Source: Pseudomonadota bacterium (lineage in GTDB: Bacteria; Pseudomonadota; Gammaproteobacteria; Burkholderiales; Rhodocyclaceae). From it: a stretch of DNA of 64,000 nt. Location of the stretch: contig JAFEDH010000029.1 of the NCBI GenBank assembly GCA_018241695.1, positions 1 through 64,000 on the forward strand. The letters are read 5' to 3'. The first letter of the stretch is position 1; every line of letters begins with the position of its first letter. Under the pieces are notes generated by a model, which worked only from the letters and a program-made list of their open reading frames with translations, made no database searches and was not told where the DNA came from. Of the stretch, positions 9,564 through 18,331 are shown piece by piece. The position numbers and the translations under genes were made by a program.

Positions 9564-10106
9564 TTATTTTTCCGGTGGTGGTCCGGTCTTGATGACCCCG
9601 CAGGCGATCGGCCTGCCGGAATTGCCGTCCGGCTGGGAGTTGTAATCGTCGGCCCGGGCGTGGATGACTATCGTGCGACCGGCAATGTTGAAGATGCCCG
9701 AACCGATGCTGAGGCCGGGAATGTCGCTGGCGTAATTCGCGTTGCCGCTGGCTTCGGTCACCAGATTCGGCAGATCTCCGGCATGGTGCTCACCACCCTC
9801 GAAATGCCCATGATGCGCGCCCGCGGGGTTGAAGTCCGCACCACTTTTGCCGGCTTCGGATGCGCTGCAATCGGTGGCTTCATGAATGTGAAATCCGTGC
9901 TGCCCAGGGGAAAGCCCGCTGATCGTGGCCGCCACACGCAGTCCGTCGGGCCTTTGGCCGAAAATGACCATGCCCTGCACCTGCCCCCCCGCGACCGGCT
10001 GCAACATGGCATAACCGGCGGGCACCCGGTCCCGGCCACCTCCACAGCCCGCACACAGGATCACCGCGCATAGCAAGGAACGCTTGAACGAAAGGGTGGC
10101 ACGCAT
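9564..10106 (-). CDS. sodC: Cu,Zn superoxide dismutase, probable lipoprotein
   Basis: A 180-residue periplasmic SodC that dismutates superoxide. The copper/zinc ligand blocks are visible: GFHIHE, the histidine-rich GAHHGHFEGGEHHAGD, and VIHARADD. The disulfide cysteines lie in ATDC and IACGV. The N-terminus is a hydrophobic signal ending in CAGC. This resembles a lipobox, but with cysteine at position -3, so lipidation is likely rather than certain. A much longer in-frame extension upstream is antisense to ettA and is rejected. The ATG at 10106 gives the normal family length. Confidence 0.93.
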   Translation of the reverse strand: MRATLSFKRSLLCAVILCAGCGGGRDRVPAGYAMLQPVAGGQVQGMVIFGQRPDGLRVAATISGLSPGQHGFHIHEATDCSASEAGKSGADFNPAGAHHGHFEGGEHHAGDLPNLVTEASGNANYASDIPGLSIGSGIFNIAGRTIVIHARADDYNSQPDGNSGRPIACGVIKTGPPPEK

Positions 10107-10265
10107 GGTGGTTTCCTCATGGCCGGGGATTCGGACGCAGGGTGGCGCGTCGGTTCGCATCCATTGTAGGGCCACAACGGCCATCTTCGGGGTGACGGGG
10201 ATTCGGCTCGGGTAAACTCCGTCCCTCATTCGCAACCTGTGCAACTTCTTCCGGAAAGACCCGCC

Positions 10266-11930
10266 GTGGCCCAATATGTAATGAGCATGCTCCGTGTGAG
10301 CAAGACTGTTCCCCCCAAGCGCCAGATCATCAAGGATATTTCCCTGTCCTTCTTTCCCGGCGCCAAGATCGGCCTGCTCGGCCTCAATGGCGCGGGCAAG
10401 TCCACGGTGCTGAAAATCATGGCCGGTGCGGAAAAGGAATTCGATGGCGAAGTGCAATGGCAGCCCAACCTTGCGATTGGCTACCTGCCCCAGGAACCGG
10501 AACTGGACCCGGCCAGAACCGTTCGCGAGGAGGTGGAATCCGGCCTCGGCGAGGTCATGCAGGCACAGAAAAAGCTGGAAGAGATCTATGCCGCCTACGC
10601 CGAGCCCGATGCCGATTTCGACAAACTGGCCGAGGAGCAGGCACGGCTCGAAGCCATCATCGCCGCTTCGGGTTCCGATGCCGAGCATCAGCTCGAGATC
10701 GCCGCCGATGCGCTGCGCCTGCCGCCCTGGGATGCGGTGATCGGCAATCTGTCCGGTGGTGAAAAGCGCCGCGTCGCCCTTTGCCGGCTGCTCCTGTCCC
10801 GCCCCGACATGCTGCTGCTGGACGAGCCCACCAACCACCTCGATGCCGAGTCGGTGGAATGGCTGGAACAGTTCCTCTGCCGCTTTCCCGGCACTGTGGT
10901 GGCAGTGACCCACGACCGCTATTTCCTCGACAACGCCGCCGAATGGATTCTCGAACTTGATCGCGGCCAGGGCATTCCCTGGAAAGGCAATTACTCCTCC
11001 TGGCTGGAGCAGAAAGAAGCCCGGCTGGAACAGGAATCCCGGCAGGAAGCCGCCCGCATGAAGGCCATGAAACAGGAGCTGGAATGGGTGCGTAGCAACC
11101 CCAAGGCGCGGCAGGCCAAGAGCAAGGCACGCCTGGCCCGCTACGAGGAAATGTCCAGCGTCGAATACCAGAAGCGTAACGAAACCCAGGAGATCTTCAT
11201 CCCCCCCGGCGAGCGCCTGGGGGACAAGGTGATCGAATTCAACGGCGTGACCAAATCCTTTGGTGAGCGCCTGCTGATTGACAACCTGTCCTTCTCCATC
11301 CCGCCCGGCGCCATCGTCGGCGTGATCGGCCCCAACGGCGCCGGCAAGTCCACCCTGTTCAGGATGGTGCGGGGTCTGGAGCAACCCGACAGCGGCACCA
11401 TCGACATCGGCAGCACCGTCAAGATCGCAGCGGTAGACCAAAGCCGCGAAGGCCTCGCGAACGACAAAACCGTGTTCGACGTGATCGCGGATGGTGCCGA
11501 TGTTCTGACGGTCGGCAGGTTCGAGATGCCCAGCCGCGCCTATATCGGCCGCTTCAACTTCAAGGGGGGCGATCAGGGCAAGCTGGTGGGTAAACTCTCC
11601 GGCGGCGAACGGGGCCGCCTGCATCTGGCGAAGACGCTGATCCAGGGCGGGAATGTCCTGTTGCTGGACGAGCCATCCAATGACCTGGACGTGGAAACCC
11701 TGCGTGCCCTTGAGGATGCCCTGCTCGAATTTTCCGGCTGCGCGATGGTCATCAGCCATGACCGCTGGTTTCTCGATCGCATCTGTACTCACATCCTGGC
11801 GGCAGAGGGTGACAGCCAGTGGTCCTTCTTCACCGGCAACTACCGCGAGTACGAGGAAGACAAGAAACAGCGCCTGGGTGAGGAAGGCGCGAAGCCTCGC
11901 CGCATCCGCTACAAGCCCATCAATCGCTGA
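10266..11930 (+). CDS. ettA: Energy-dependent translational throttle protein EttA
   Basis: A 554-residue ABC-F ATPase, matching the E. coli EttA length within one residue. It binds the ribosomal E site and gates the first elongation step according to ATP/ADP level. Two nucleotide-binding domains are present, with Walker A near residue 39 (GLNGAGKST) and near 355 (GPNGAGKST), each with LSGGE signatures. No membrane segments exist. I take the GTG at 10266, which yields the conserved N-terminus MAQYVMSMLRVSK. A start at 10239 would add nine non-conserved residues. Confidence 0.94.
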   Translation: MAQYVMSMLRVSKTVPPKRQIIKDISLSFFPGAKIGLLGLNGAGKSTVLKIMAGAEKEFDGEVQWQPNLAIGYLPQEPELDPARTVREEVESGLGEVMQAQKKLEEIYAAYAEPDADFDKLAEEQARLEAIIAASGSDAEHQLEIAADALRLPPWDAVIGNLSGGEKRRVALCRLLLSRPDMLLLDEPTNHLDAESVEWLEQFLCRFPGTVVAVTHDRYFLDNAAEWILELDRGQGIPWKGNYSSWLEQKEARLEQESRQEAARMKAMKQELEWVRSNPKARQAKSKARLARYEEMSSVEYQKRNETQEIFIPPGERLGDKVIEFNGVTKSFGERLLIDNLSFSIPPGAIVGVIGPNGAGKSTLFRMVRGLEQPDSGTIDIGSTVKIAAVDQSREGLANDKTVFDVIADGADVLTVGRFEMPSRAYIGRFNFKGGDQGKLVGKLSGGERGRLHLAKTLIQGGNVLLLDEPSNDLDVETLRALEDALLEFSGCAMVISHDRWFLDRICTHILAAEGDSQWSFFTGNYREYEEDKKQRLGEEGAKPRRIRYKPINR

Positions 11931-11985
11931 TCTGCTGGGGTGGCGGTTTCGCCGCCCCCACGGCTATCTTTCTTCTCCAGCCACC

Positions 11986-12852
11986 ATGCCCCGTCCTGTC
12001 ACCGCCCGGCCTTCGGTCACCCCCATCGATTTTCAGGGCATCGAGGCCTACCATCTGCAGGCTGCCAGTGGCGCCAGCGCGATCGTCAGCGGTTACGGCG
12101 CGCAGGTTCTGTCCTGGGTTCCTCCGGACGGTGTCGAACGACTGTTCCTCAGCGAGCGGGCAAAATTCGATGGCAGCGCGGCGATCCGGGGTGGCGTTCC
12201 GGTCTGTTTTCCCCAGTTCTCAGGGCTGGGCTCCCTGCCCAAACATGGCCTGGTACGCCAGCGTCCATGGCAGATCGACAGCGAACAGGCGCGAGATGAC
12301 TATGCCCTGCTCACGCTGACCACCGCGAGCGATGAGGCGTCTCGCACCCTGTGGCCACATGATTTTCGCGCCGAACTCACCGTGGTTCTGGAAGGCCAGC
12401 GTCTGGATATCGAACTGGGTGTGGACAACACGGGTCCGTGCGAGTTTGCCTTCACTGCCGCCCTGCATACCTATCTGCAGGTCTGGGAAGTGGAGGAGAT
12501 CACCCTGCAAGGCCTGCGTGGTTACGAGTATCGTGATGCGGCCAATCATGATGAGATCCGGAAGGAACGTCACTCCGAACTTGTCGTGGATGCTGAAATG
12601 GATCGGGTCTATCACGGCGTGGCGCAACCGCTGTTGCTGCGCGACAATGGCCGCAGCCTGGGTATCCACGCAGAATCGTTTCCCGATGTCGTGGTGTGGA
12701 ATCCCTGGGAAACGCACTGCGCCACCCTGCCCGACATGGCCCGGCTGGATTTCCGTCACATGCTCTGTGTCGAAGCTGCGGTCGCCCGTGCGCCGGTCAC
12801 TCTGGCGGCTGGCGCCAGCTGGTGGGGGCGTCAGACACTGGTGGCGTTGTAA
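11986..12852 (+). CDS. D-hexose-6-phosphate mutarotase (YeaD-like)
   Basis: A 288-residue aldose-1-epimerase-fold protein of the YeaD branch, which interconverts the anomers of glucose 6-phosphate and related sugars. Diagnostic blocks include AIRGGVPVCFPQFSG, the KHGLVRQRPW stretch with the likely catalytic histidine, and VVWNPWE near the C-terminus. The ATG at 11986 gives a full-length domain. A frame continuing upstream overlaps ettA and is not used. It follows ettA by 55 nt on the same strand. Confidence 0.88.
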   Translation: MPRPVTARPSVTPIDFQGIEAYHLQAASGASAIVSGYGAQVLSWVPPDGVERLFLSERAKFDGSAAIRGGVPVCFPQFSGLGSLPKHGLVRQRPWQIDSEQARDDYALLTLTTASDEASRTLWPHDFRAELTVVLEGQRLDIELGVDNTGPCEFAFTAALHTYLQVWEVEEITLQGLRGYEYRDAANHDEIRKERHSELVVDAEMDRVYHGVAQPLLLRDNGRSLGIHAESFPDVVVWNPWETHCATLPDMARLDFRHMLCVEAAVARAPVTLAAGASWWGRQTLVAL

Positions 12853-12906
12853 GACACATCGGGGACCCTTCCCGACCCGAAGCCGTCTCCCACAGAACGG
12901 GGCCGC

Positions 12907-13107
12907 TTAATAGTGCGGCGGAATCTCCTCCCGTGGGGAGTGACTTTCCTCAGGCAGACTGGCCTGTAGCTGCCGACGCAATTCAGCGATCGCCAGAACG
13001 AGCTGATCGATCTGCTGCTGCTGGCGAAATACCGTCAGATTGATCTGCTCCAGCAGATCCTCGCTAAAGCTCACTTTGATTTCAAGTTCAGCCAGTCTCG
13101 ATTCCAT
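12907..13107 (-). CDS. slyX: SlyX family protein
   Basis: A 66-residue coiled-coil protein that starts MESRLAELEIKVSFSEDLLE, has a QQQQIDQL heptad region and ends in the conserved PPHY. That ending is typical for SlyX. The molecular role of SlyX is not established. It lies convergent to the mutarotase gene, 54 nt away, and stands alone on its strand. Confidence 0.9.
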   Translation of the reverse strand: MESRLAELEIKVSFSEDLLEQINLTVFRQQQQIDQLVLAIAELRRQLQASLPEESHSPREEIPPHY

Positions 13108-13333
13108 CGCGTCCCATCATCCGGATGATTACCATGATTACCTTTTGAAGCACGGCGTCTTCCGGGGTTTCCGCTGGCTCCTGCCTTCTCCCGGCACCGG
13201 TTTGGTCTTGCGGCAGAATAGCCTACAAACCGTGGGCACTGCCGATATCCCGCAGTGCCTGAAATTCAACCCTTGTCTGTGGAATCGTGACCATCTTGAA
13301 ACCGTCGCCGCCTTTTCCCGAAAGGAAACCATC

Positions 13334-13741
13334 TTGAATCAGCGCTTGCTGGCCTTGTCCTTGATCTGTACCGCACTGACCATTTCATGCAGTGACTCGA
13401 CTCACGAAACGAATAACCCCATCGCCCGCACGCCCGAAGCGCCGGGTACCGCGCAGCGGTCCGTGCCGCAGAAACACCCCGGCCCGCCACATTTCTTTTA
13501 TCGATGCCAAAGCGGGCAGATGATTGAAACCTTTTACCCGACCGGGGAAACCGCCACGATTCTTTACCGCGGAAAATCCCTCGGGATGCATGTGGCCATA
13601 TCAGGAAGCGGCGCACGTTATGTCGGCGAAGGACTGGAATGGTGGAGCAAGGGTAGCGGTCCCGGCGCCACCGGTACGCTGTTTCATCATCTGCCGGATG
13701 GCACTACAGGCGACACCATCGAGGATTGTGCGGAACAATGA
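13334..13741 (+). CDS. MliC/PliC-like lysozyme-inhibitor lipoprotein
   Basis: A 135-residue envelope protein. The N-terminus is a signal peptide ending in TISC. The -3 residue is threonine rather than leucine or valine, so lipidation is probable but not certain. After a proline-rich linker, residues about 50-135 form an MliC-type domain: YRCQSGQ at the start, SGARYVGEGLEWWSKG in the middle, and a final cysteine that can pair with the first. MliC proteins inhibit c-type lysozymes. I use the TTG at 13334, preceded by AAGGA at a good distance. An in-frame ATG at 13040 would overlap slyX antisense and hide the signal peptide. Confidence 0.72.
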   Translation: MNQRLLALSLICTALTISCSDSTHETNNPIARTPEAPGTAQRSVPQKHPGPPHFFYRCQSGQMIETFYPTGETATILYRGKSLGMHVAISGSGARYVGEGLEWWSKGSGPGATGTLFHHLPDGTTGDTIEDCAEQ

Positions 13742-13846
13742 GCCATACCCGGACCAAGACGGAGCATCCGCCTGGACCGAACCCGGTATCATGGCCCGTT
13801 GCACGCAACCCATCTCGCATACCTGTTTTTTGCATCCGGCACACCG

Positions 13847-15823
13847 ATGACCCTGGATACCCTGCTTGAAGGTTTCTGCCTGCCCAATGCGAAGCCCGAT
13901 ATCAACTCGATCAGGACACTGATTGCAGCACTGCGGCCGCGCCATGCCCACGATATCGAGCTGGCCACACGCAATCTGCGCGCCCTGACCTATCTGCTCG
14001 CCACCCGTCCCCATCTTGCGGCAGCATTACGCAATACCCTCGGTACGGTGATTGGTACCCGGCGACTGGTGCATCTGTTCACCGATGTCGGCATTCTTGA
14101 AAATCAGGGATTTTTCGGCGAGTTGTGGAAGCGCATCAATCACAAATGGCTGCCACCGAAGCGGAACGACGACTACCTGAAGGATGTTTTCAGCCTGATC
14201 TTCGACCATCGGGATGACTGGCGCTGGGTCTGCGGCGTGGACGATTCGGTCTGGGCGGAGCTGCTCTGCGCCCTCAATCTGCGCCGTAGCGGAAAGCCCC
14301 TGCGTGACACGGTCCGGCGGGAACTGCTGACCGCGATCCAGGTACTTTCCTATCGTATCACCGCCATCGGCCTTGAACCGGAACTGGTACGCAACCACCC
14401 CAGCATCGAACGTTTCGAATCCCCCTTCCTGCGCCAGAACGCCGAAACTATCGGCTTCGTCGGCCGCTACCAGGCATGGATGGGAGATCGTCGCCAGTTG
14501 CGGGAGGACAGTAAACAAATCGATGTCCTGCTGGATCAGTGTGAAACCGTGGTGGAAAAAATTCGCCGGCATGCAGCCACGGATGGAGTTTCGATCAGTC
14601 TCACCCGACTGGTGCTGCGCCTGACCCAGAGCATTGCCCGCATGCGACTCCTGCTGCAACTGGTCGACCCGGTCGGCCTCCAGCAGACCCGGACGGCAGG
14701 GATCGGCCTGTTCAAGACTCTGGTGATCGCGGATAACGCGAAATGGAGTATCCGCAACCTGTTCCAGACCAACACCGAACTGCTGGCGCTACAGGTGACA
14801 GAACGTGCCAGCCGGACCGGCGAACACTACGTGACGCATTCCCGGGCCGAATGGCTTGACATGTTTCGTTCCGCCTCCGGCGCCGGTTTTATCGTCGGTT
14901 TCATGGCCACGCTCAAGGTTCTGGCGGCCAAACTGGCGCTGGCACCCTTTGGCTACGCCCTGCTCTACAGCCTGAACTATTCGTTCGGCTTCATGCTCGT
15001 GCATGTGCTGCACTTCACCATCGCGACCAAGCAACCGGCCATGACCGCTGCCGCCATCGCAACCGCAATCGATCAGGGACGGCAGAAACTGCAAGAACTG
15101 GTGGATCTGATCATCTGCGTGCTGCGCTCCCAGTTCATCGCCATTATCGGCAATGTAGCCCTGGCGATGCCCACCGCCTATGTCATTGCCTGGATCTGGT
15201 ATTTCGCCACCGGCCATCATCTGGCCGAAGGTGACAAGGTTGCCCGCCTGCTCCATGAACTGGATCCGGTCCACAGCCTGGCCCTGCCCCACGCCGCCAT
15301 CGCCGGAGTATGCCTGTTCCTCTCGGGGCTGATCTCGGGCTACTACGACAACAAGGCCGCTTATAACGAAATTCCCGGCCGTCTTGCCCAGCTGGGCTGG
15401 CTACGGCGGTTGCTGGGCGAAAAACGCATGTCCCGTGTCGCTGCCTATATCGGAGATAACCTGGGCGCACTGGCGGGCAACTTCTTTTTCGGCATCATGC
15501 TGGGTTCCATTGGCACCCTGGGCGGGTTCTTCGGCATCCCCGCGGATATTCGCCACATCACATTCTCCAGCGCCAACTTCGCCTTCGCCCTGGTCGGTGC
15601 AGGGCATCAGCTCACGGCGGAGCAATGGATCCTCTCCCTTCTGGGTATCGTCCTGATCGGCATCACCAACCTGCTCGTCAGTTTTATCCTGGCGCTGGCG
15701 GTCGCGCTGCGTTCCCGAGGCATCGGGTTCTATCGTGGCGGCAATTTGCTGTTGATGGTGATCCGCCGGTTCCTGCGCTCACCCAGAGAGTTTTTCCTGC
15801 CACCCGCGCAGACGCACGGGTAG
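13847..15823 (+). CDS. Gcr-type 'site-specific recombinase' membrane protein
   Basis: A 658-residue protein of the family annotated as site-specific recombinase after Neisseria gonorrhoeae gcr. The N-terminal 340 residues are soluble and alpha-helical, and several transmembrane segments follow between about residues 350 and 640. I see no tyrosine- or serine-recombinase catalytic motif, so the family name is doubtful. A membrane-bound role seems more likely. The ATG at 13847 is preferred over one at 13799, since a start at 13847 begins with the conserved MTLDTLLEGF. A hairpin terminator follows 17 nt after the stop. Confidence 0.82.
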   Translation: MTLDTLLEGFCLPNAKPDINSIRTLIAALRPRHAHDIELATRNLRALTYLLATRPHLAAALRNTLGTVIGTRRLVHLFTDVGILENQGFFGELWKRINHKWLPPKRNDDYLKDVFSLIFDHRDDWRWVCGVDDSVWAELLCALNLRRSGKPLRDTVRRELLTAIQVLSYRITAIGLEPELVRNHPSIERFESPFLRQNAETIGFVGRYQAWMGDRRQLREDSKQIDVLLDQCETVVEKIRRHAATDGVSISLTRLVLRLTQSIARMRLLLQLVDPVGLQQTRTAGIGLFKTLVIADNAKWSIRNLFQTNTELLALQVTERASRTGEHYVTHSRAEWLDMFRSASGAGFIVGFMATLKVLAAKLALAPFGYALLYSLNYSFGFMLVHVLHFTIATKQPAMTAAAIATAIDQGRQKLQELVDLIICVLRSQFIAIIGNVALAMPTAYVIAWIWYFATGHHLAEGDKVARLLHELDPVHSLALPHAAIAGVCLFLSGLISGYYDNKAAYNEIPGRLAQLGWLRRLLGEKRMSRVAAYIGDNLGALAGNFFFGIMLGSIGTLGGFFGIPADIRHITFSSANFAFALVGAGHQLTAEQWILSLLGIVLIGITNLLVSFILALAVALRSRGIGFYRGGNLLLMVIRRFLRSPREFFLPPAQTHG

Positions 15824-15839
15824 CACCTGGTCAGCCATA

Positions 15840-15871
15840 ACAAAAAGGCCCTCGAAAGAGGGCCTTTTTGT
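15840..15871. terminator. Bidirectional rho-independent terminator
   Basis: A perfect 14-base stem, 15840-15853 with 15858-15871, closes on a GAAA tetraloop and has A-rich and T-rich flanks. It lies between the convergent recombinase-like gene and the small gene at 15885-16166 and can end both transcripts. Confidence 0.93.
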
Positions 15872-15884
15872 ATGACTTAAGTAC

Positions 15885-16166
15885 TCAATGCTGCATTTTG
15901 AGTGCAGATAGTATTGTCTGGGATCCCGTTGGGAGATGATAGGCATCCAGCGTACGGCGTACTTCGGCTTCGTCACATCCACTCCCGCAAGACTCAAAAC
16001 GGATGCCAATGGCGCTGCCGTTGGCCGCCATGGTCATAAAGGCGTAACGCCAGCTCTGGGCCGTGGCAAGGCGTTCACGAAGTTCGTCTTCACCGGTAAT
16101 GGCAACACCGGCCTGTTTGAGGGAATCCAGAAAATCCTCGAAAGACTCGCGACTAAGACTGCCCAT
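15885..16166 (-). CDS. Small protein of unknown function
   Basis: A 93-residue protein with an AAGGAG-like ribosome site (GGAG about 8 nt upstream) and a terminator shared with the convergent neighbour, so it is probably expressed. The N-terminal half is helical and acidic. The middle has SCGSGCDEAEV, a Cys-x3-Cys pair that could form a disulfide or bind a metal. There is no signal peptide. I do not recognise the family. It stands alone on its strand with 360 nt of AT-rich DNA upstream. Confidence 0.6.
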   Translation of the reverse strand: MGSLSRESFEDFLDSLKQAGVAITGEDELRERLATAQSWRYAFMTMAANGSAIGIRFESCGSGCDEAEVRRTLDAYHLPTGSQTILSALKMQH

Positions 16167-16525
16167 TTGAATCTCCGTTCTTGGTTATTCGAAAAACCTG
16201 ACATGGTTCCGATAACGCACCGCAGCGAAACAAGTTGACAGCAACCTGACAGCCAGGAAGTCCGCTGCTGTCGGTTTTCCGAAAAAGCCAGTGACCATTC
16301 CCCGAATTGATGTCGCCACGGGGTGACAAAAAATCCCTTTGATAATCAATATATTAGGAATATTACCCAAAAAATTGTCGCCTGCAGACGACATACATCT
16401 TGCCAGCCATGGCCGCAATTGAATAATAACTTATTGATTTTAAATGATCTTTATCATAGGCATAGCTATTGCTTTGGGTATTGGCAGCCGGATGCATCCC
16501 GCGATCCGGATCAGGAGGATGCGAA
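16167..16525. other. AT-rich intergenic region with a divergent promoter role
   Basis: No coding frame is convincing in this 359-nt gap. It is clearly richer in A and T than its surroundings, especially 16340-16460. It separates the minus-strand small gene from the plus-strand glycine-zipper genes, so it should hold promoters for both. The one clear element is the inverted repeat at 16444-16457. Confidence 0.6.
16444..16457. promoter_or_regulatory. Inverted repeat ATGAT-N4-ATCAT
   Basis: Two perfect five-base arms surround CTTT, about 70 nt upstream of the glycine-zipper lipoprotein gene and inside AT-rich DNA. The position fits an operator near a promoter. The regulator is unknown. Confidence 0.35.
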
Positions 16526-16762
16526 ATGCAACACCGCAGGGTTTCCGTCGCACTGGCCACGGCCCTTCTCACTGTGACGGGTTGCTCGACGTCTGCCACC
16601 GACGCTGAAACAGGCACGATCGGAGGTGCCGTGCTGGGAGGTGTCATCGGTGCGGCCCTTTCCGGTGGCAACGGTCTGGTCACTGCTACCGGAGCCACCC
16701 TGGGCAGCTATATGGGCTACCACTTTGGCTGGCAAAGAGACCGCAAATCCCGCCGCCCCTGA
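16526..16762 (+). CDS. Small glycine-zipper lipoprotein
   Basis: A 78-residue predicted outer-membrane lipoprotein. A signal peptide ends in the good lipobox VTGC at about residues 17-20. The mature part has a glycine-zipper segment (GTIGGAVLGGVIGAALSGG) and a second hydrophobic Gly/Ala stretch, and it ends in a basic tail. The ATG at 16526 has AGGAGG seven bases upstream. Such proteins of the 17-kDa antigen/OsmB type sit in the envelope, often under stress control. It precedes another glycine-zipper gene by 29 nt. Confidence 0.8.
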   Translation: MQHRRVSVALATALLTVTGCSTSATDAETGTIGGAVLGGVIGAALSGGNGLVTATGATLGSYMGYHFGWQRDRKSRRP

Positions 16763-16791
16763 ATTCATCACTTTTCCAGGAGATATCATCC

Positions 16792-17328
16792 ATGACCACC
16801 CCCGTTCTGTTCAATCGTCCCGCTCCCCGCCTGCTCTACCCAGCCTTGGTCACCGCCGCTGTTTGTATTACCGTATTCAGTCTGGTCGGTATCGCCAGCA
16901 TGACCGGGTATCTGCCCCAGGCCCATGCGGAGGGTGAAGCCGGCAAGGCAACATCCATTGCCCCCTCCAAGCAGGTCGCAGCCACGGATTGCGGCAATTG
17001 TGGTGTCGTTGAATCGGTACGGGCCATCGAAGTGAAGGGCAGCGGCTCCGGTACCGGTGCCGTGATCGGTGGCATCGCCGGCGCCTTGCTCGGCAATGGC
17101 ATGGGCCAGGGCAATGGCCGCACGGCCATGACTCTGATTGGTGGAGCAGGTGGCGCCTATGCCGGCAATGAAATCGAAAAAAACTCCGGCCGTCACACTG
17201 TCTGGCAAACGCGGGTTCGCTTCGATAACGGCAACAGCCGCACCTATACCAGCCGCAGCCAGCCGGGCGTCGATATCGGCAGCAAGGTTCGGGTGGTAGA
17301 TGGACAGGTGATGCTCCTGCAGTCCTGA
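16792..17328 (+). CDS. Glycine-zipper 2TM (SlyB/17-kDa antigen-like) envelope protein
   Basis: A 178-residue protein with one N-terminal hydrophobic segment (about residues 17-40) ending near AHA, so it may be a signal anchor or cleaved signal. A CGNCG motif follows at about 66-70. The glycine-zipper 2TM domain (GAVIGGIAGALLGNGMGQGNG) comes next, and then a small beta-rich C-terminal part (about 140-178). This arrangement is that of SlyB/Pcp and rickettsial 17-kDa proteins, but there is no lipobox. An AGGAG site lies just before the ATG, and a terminator follows. Confidence 0.85.
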   Translation: MTTPVLFNRPAPRLLYPALVTAAVCITVFSLVGIASMTGYLPQAHAEGEAGKATSIAPSKQVAATDCGNCGVVESVRAIEVKGSGSGTGAVIGGIAGALLGNGMGQGNGRTAMTLIGGAGGAYAGNEIEKNSGRHTVWQTRVRFDNGNSRTYTSRSQPGVDIGSKVRVVDGQVMLLQS

Positions 17329-17385
17329 TTCGGACCCTGCCGGGGTATTACACATCCCGGTTTCCCGCCTGATTTCCCTCTTCCG

Positions 17386-17410
17386 CCGGCCTTCGGGCCG
17401 GTGATTTTTT
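17386..17410 (+). terminator. Rho-independent terminator
   Basis: CCGGCC (17386-17391) pairs with GGCCGG (17396-17401) around a TTCG tetraloop and is followed by a T-run at 17405-17410. It ends the glycine-zipper gene pair. Confidence 0.9.
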
Positions 17411-17496
17411 GTGCAGAGAAAACCTTCATTGCAATTTTTCAGGGAAAAAATCACATTAGAATCAAACCCGATTCCAACCACTTCCTCCTATCCATC

Positions 17497-18258
17497 ATGA
17501 AAAAACTTGAGGGCAAGATCGCGGTTATCACAGGTGCCGGCCAGGGTGTCGGACAGGGCATCGCCTTTGCCCTCGCCACCGATGGAGCCGCCATTGCCGT
17601 GCTGGGCCGAACCGAATCCAAACTCAAGGCCACCTGTGAAGAGATTGTCCGCCGGGGTGGCAAGGCCATACCGGTGAGTTGCGACGTCAACGACAAGGAT
17701 TCTATCCTCCAGGCGGTGGAAGCCTCGGTACGGGGACTGGGGGGCGTGGATATTCTGGTAAACAATGCCTACAACGGCGCCCTGGGGCCTCTGCTGTCCG
17801 TCAGCGACGAGGAATTTCAGCAAGGCTTCATTTCCGCCCCGTATGCCGCATTCCGTTTCATGAAAGCCTGTCACCCCCACATGAAAGCGCGGGGTGGCGG
17901 CGTGATTGTGAATCTGGTGACTTCGGCCATGGTGCGCTGGGACGCTTCGGGCTACGGCCCTTACGCCGCCGCCAAGCAGGCCCTGCGCGCCCTGACCCGG
18001 GCCGCCGCATCGGAATGGGGTGTTGATGGCATTCGCGCCATCAATGTTGCCCCCCATGCCGACTCCCCGGCCCTCAAGGGCTGGATAGCCGCCCGACCCG
18101 AAGAGGCCAAGGCTTTCTTCAAGACCATTCCCCTGGGCCGGATCGGGGAATGCGAAGCCGACATCGGCCGGGGCGTCGCCGCCCTGGTCAGCCAGGATCT
18201 GCGCTACCTCACCGGCGCCACCATTCCGCTGGATGGCGGTCAGGCCTATTTCGGCTGA
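17497..18258 (+). CDS. Short-chain dehydrogenase/reductase (paralog A)
   Basis: A 253-residue classical SDR. The cofactor motif is TGAGQGVGQG near residue 13, the structural motif reads NNAYNG instead of NNAG, and the active site has S-x12-Y-x3-K (YAAAK). The C-terminus ends LDGGQAYFG. It is a close paralog of the SDR at 46498, sharing among other blocks RWDASGYG and EW-VDGIRA. Such enzymes oxidise or reduce hydroxyl/keto groups, and the substrate is unknown. A second SDR gene begins 74 nt downstream. The ATG at 17497 gives the conserved start MKKLEGKIAVITG. Confidence 0.85.
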   Translation: MKKLEGKIAVITGAGQGVGQGIAFALATDGAAIAVLGRTESKLKATCEEIVRRGGKAIPVSCDVNDKDSILQAVEASVRGLGGVDILVNNAYNGALGPLLSVSDEEFQQGFISAPYAAFRFMKACHPHMKARGGGVIVNLVTSAMVRWDASGYGPYAAAKQALRALTRAAASEWGVDGIRAINVAPHADSPALKGWIAARPEEAKAFFKTIPLGRIGECEADIGRGVAALVSQDLRYLTGATIPLDGGQAYFG

Positions 18259-18331
18259 TTCGGCAAAAACGCTACACGAACCCGCGCCCCCTGCCGGAGG
18301 ATTTCCCGAGCAGGGGACGATGTGGGGAAAC

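Noticed and set aside
10107..11792. Upstream extension of the sodC frame through ettA
   Set aside because: Would make a 742-residue protein mostly antisense to ettA. The true SodC start with a signal peptide is at 10106.
13138..13332. 64-residue minus-strand frame upstream of the MliC-like gene
   Set aside because: Arg/Cys-rich, no ribosome site, no family.
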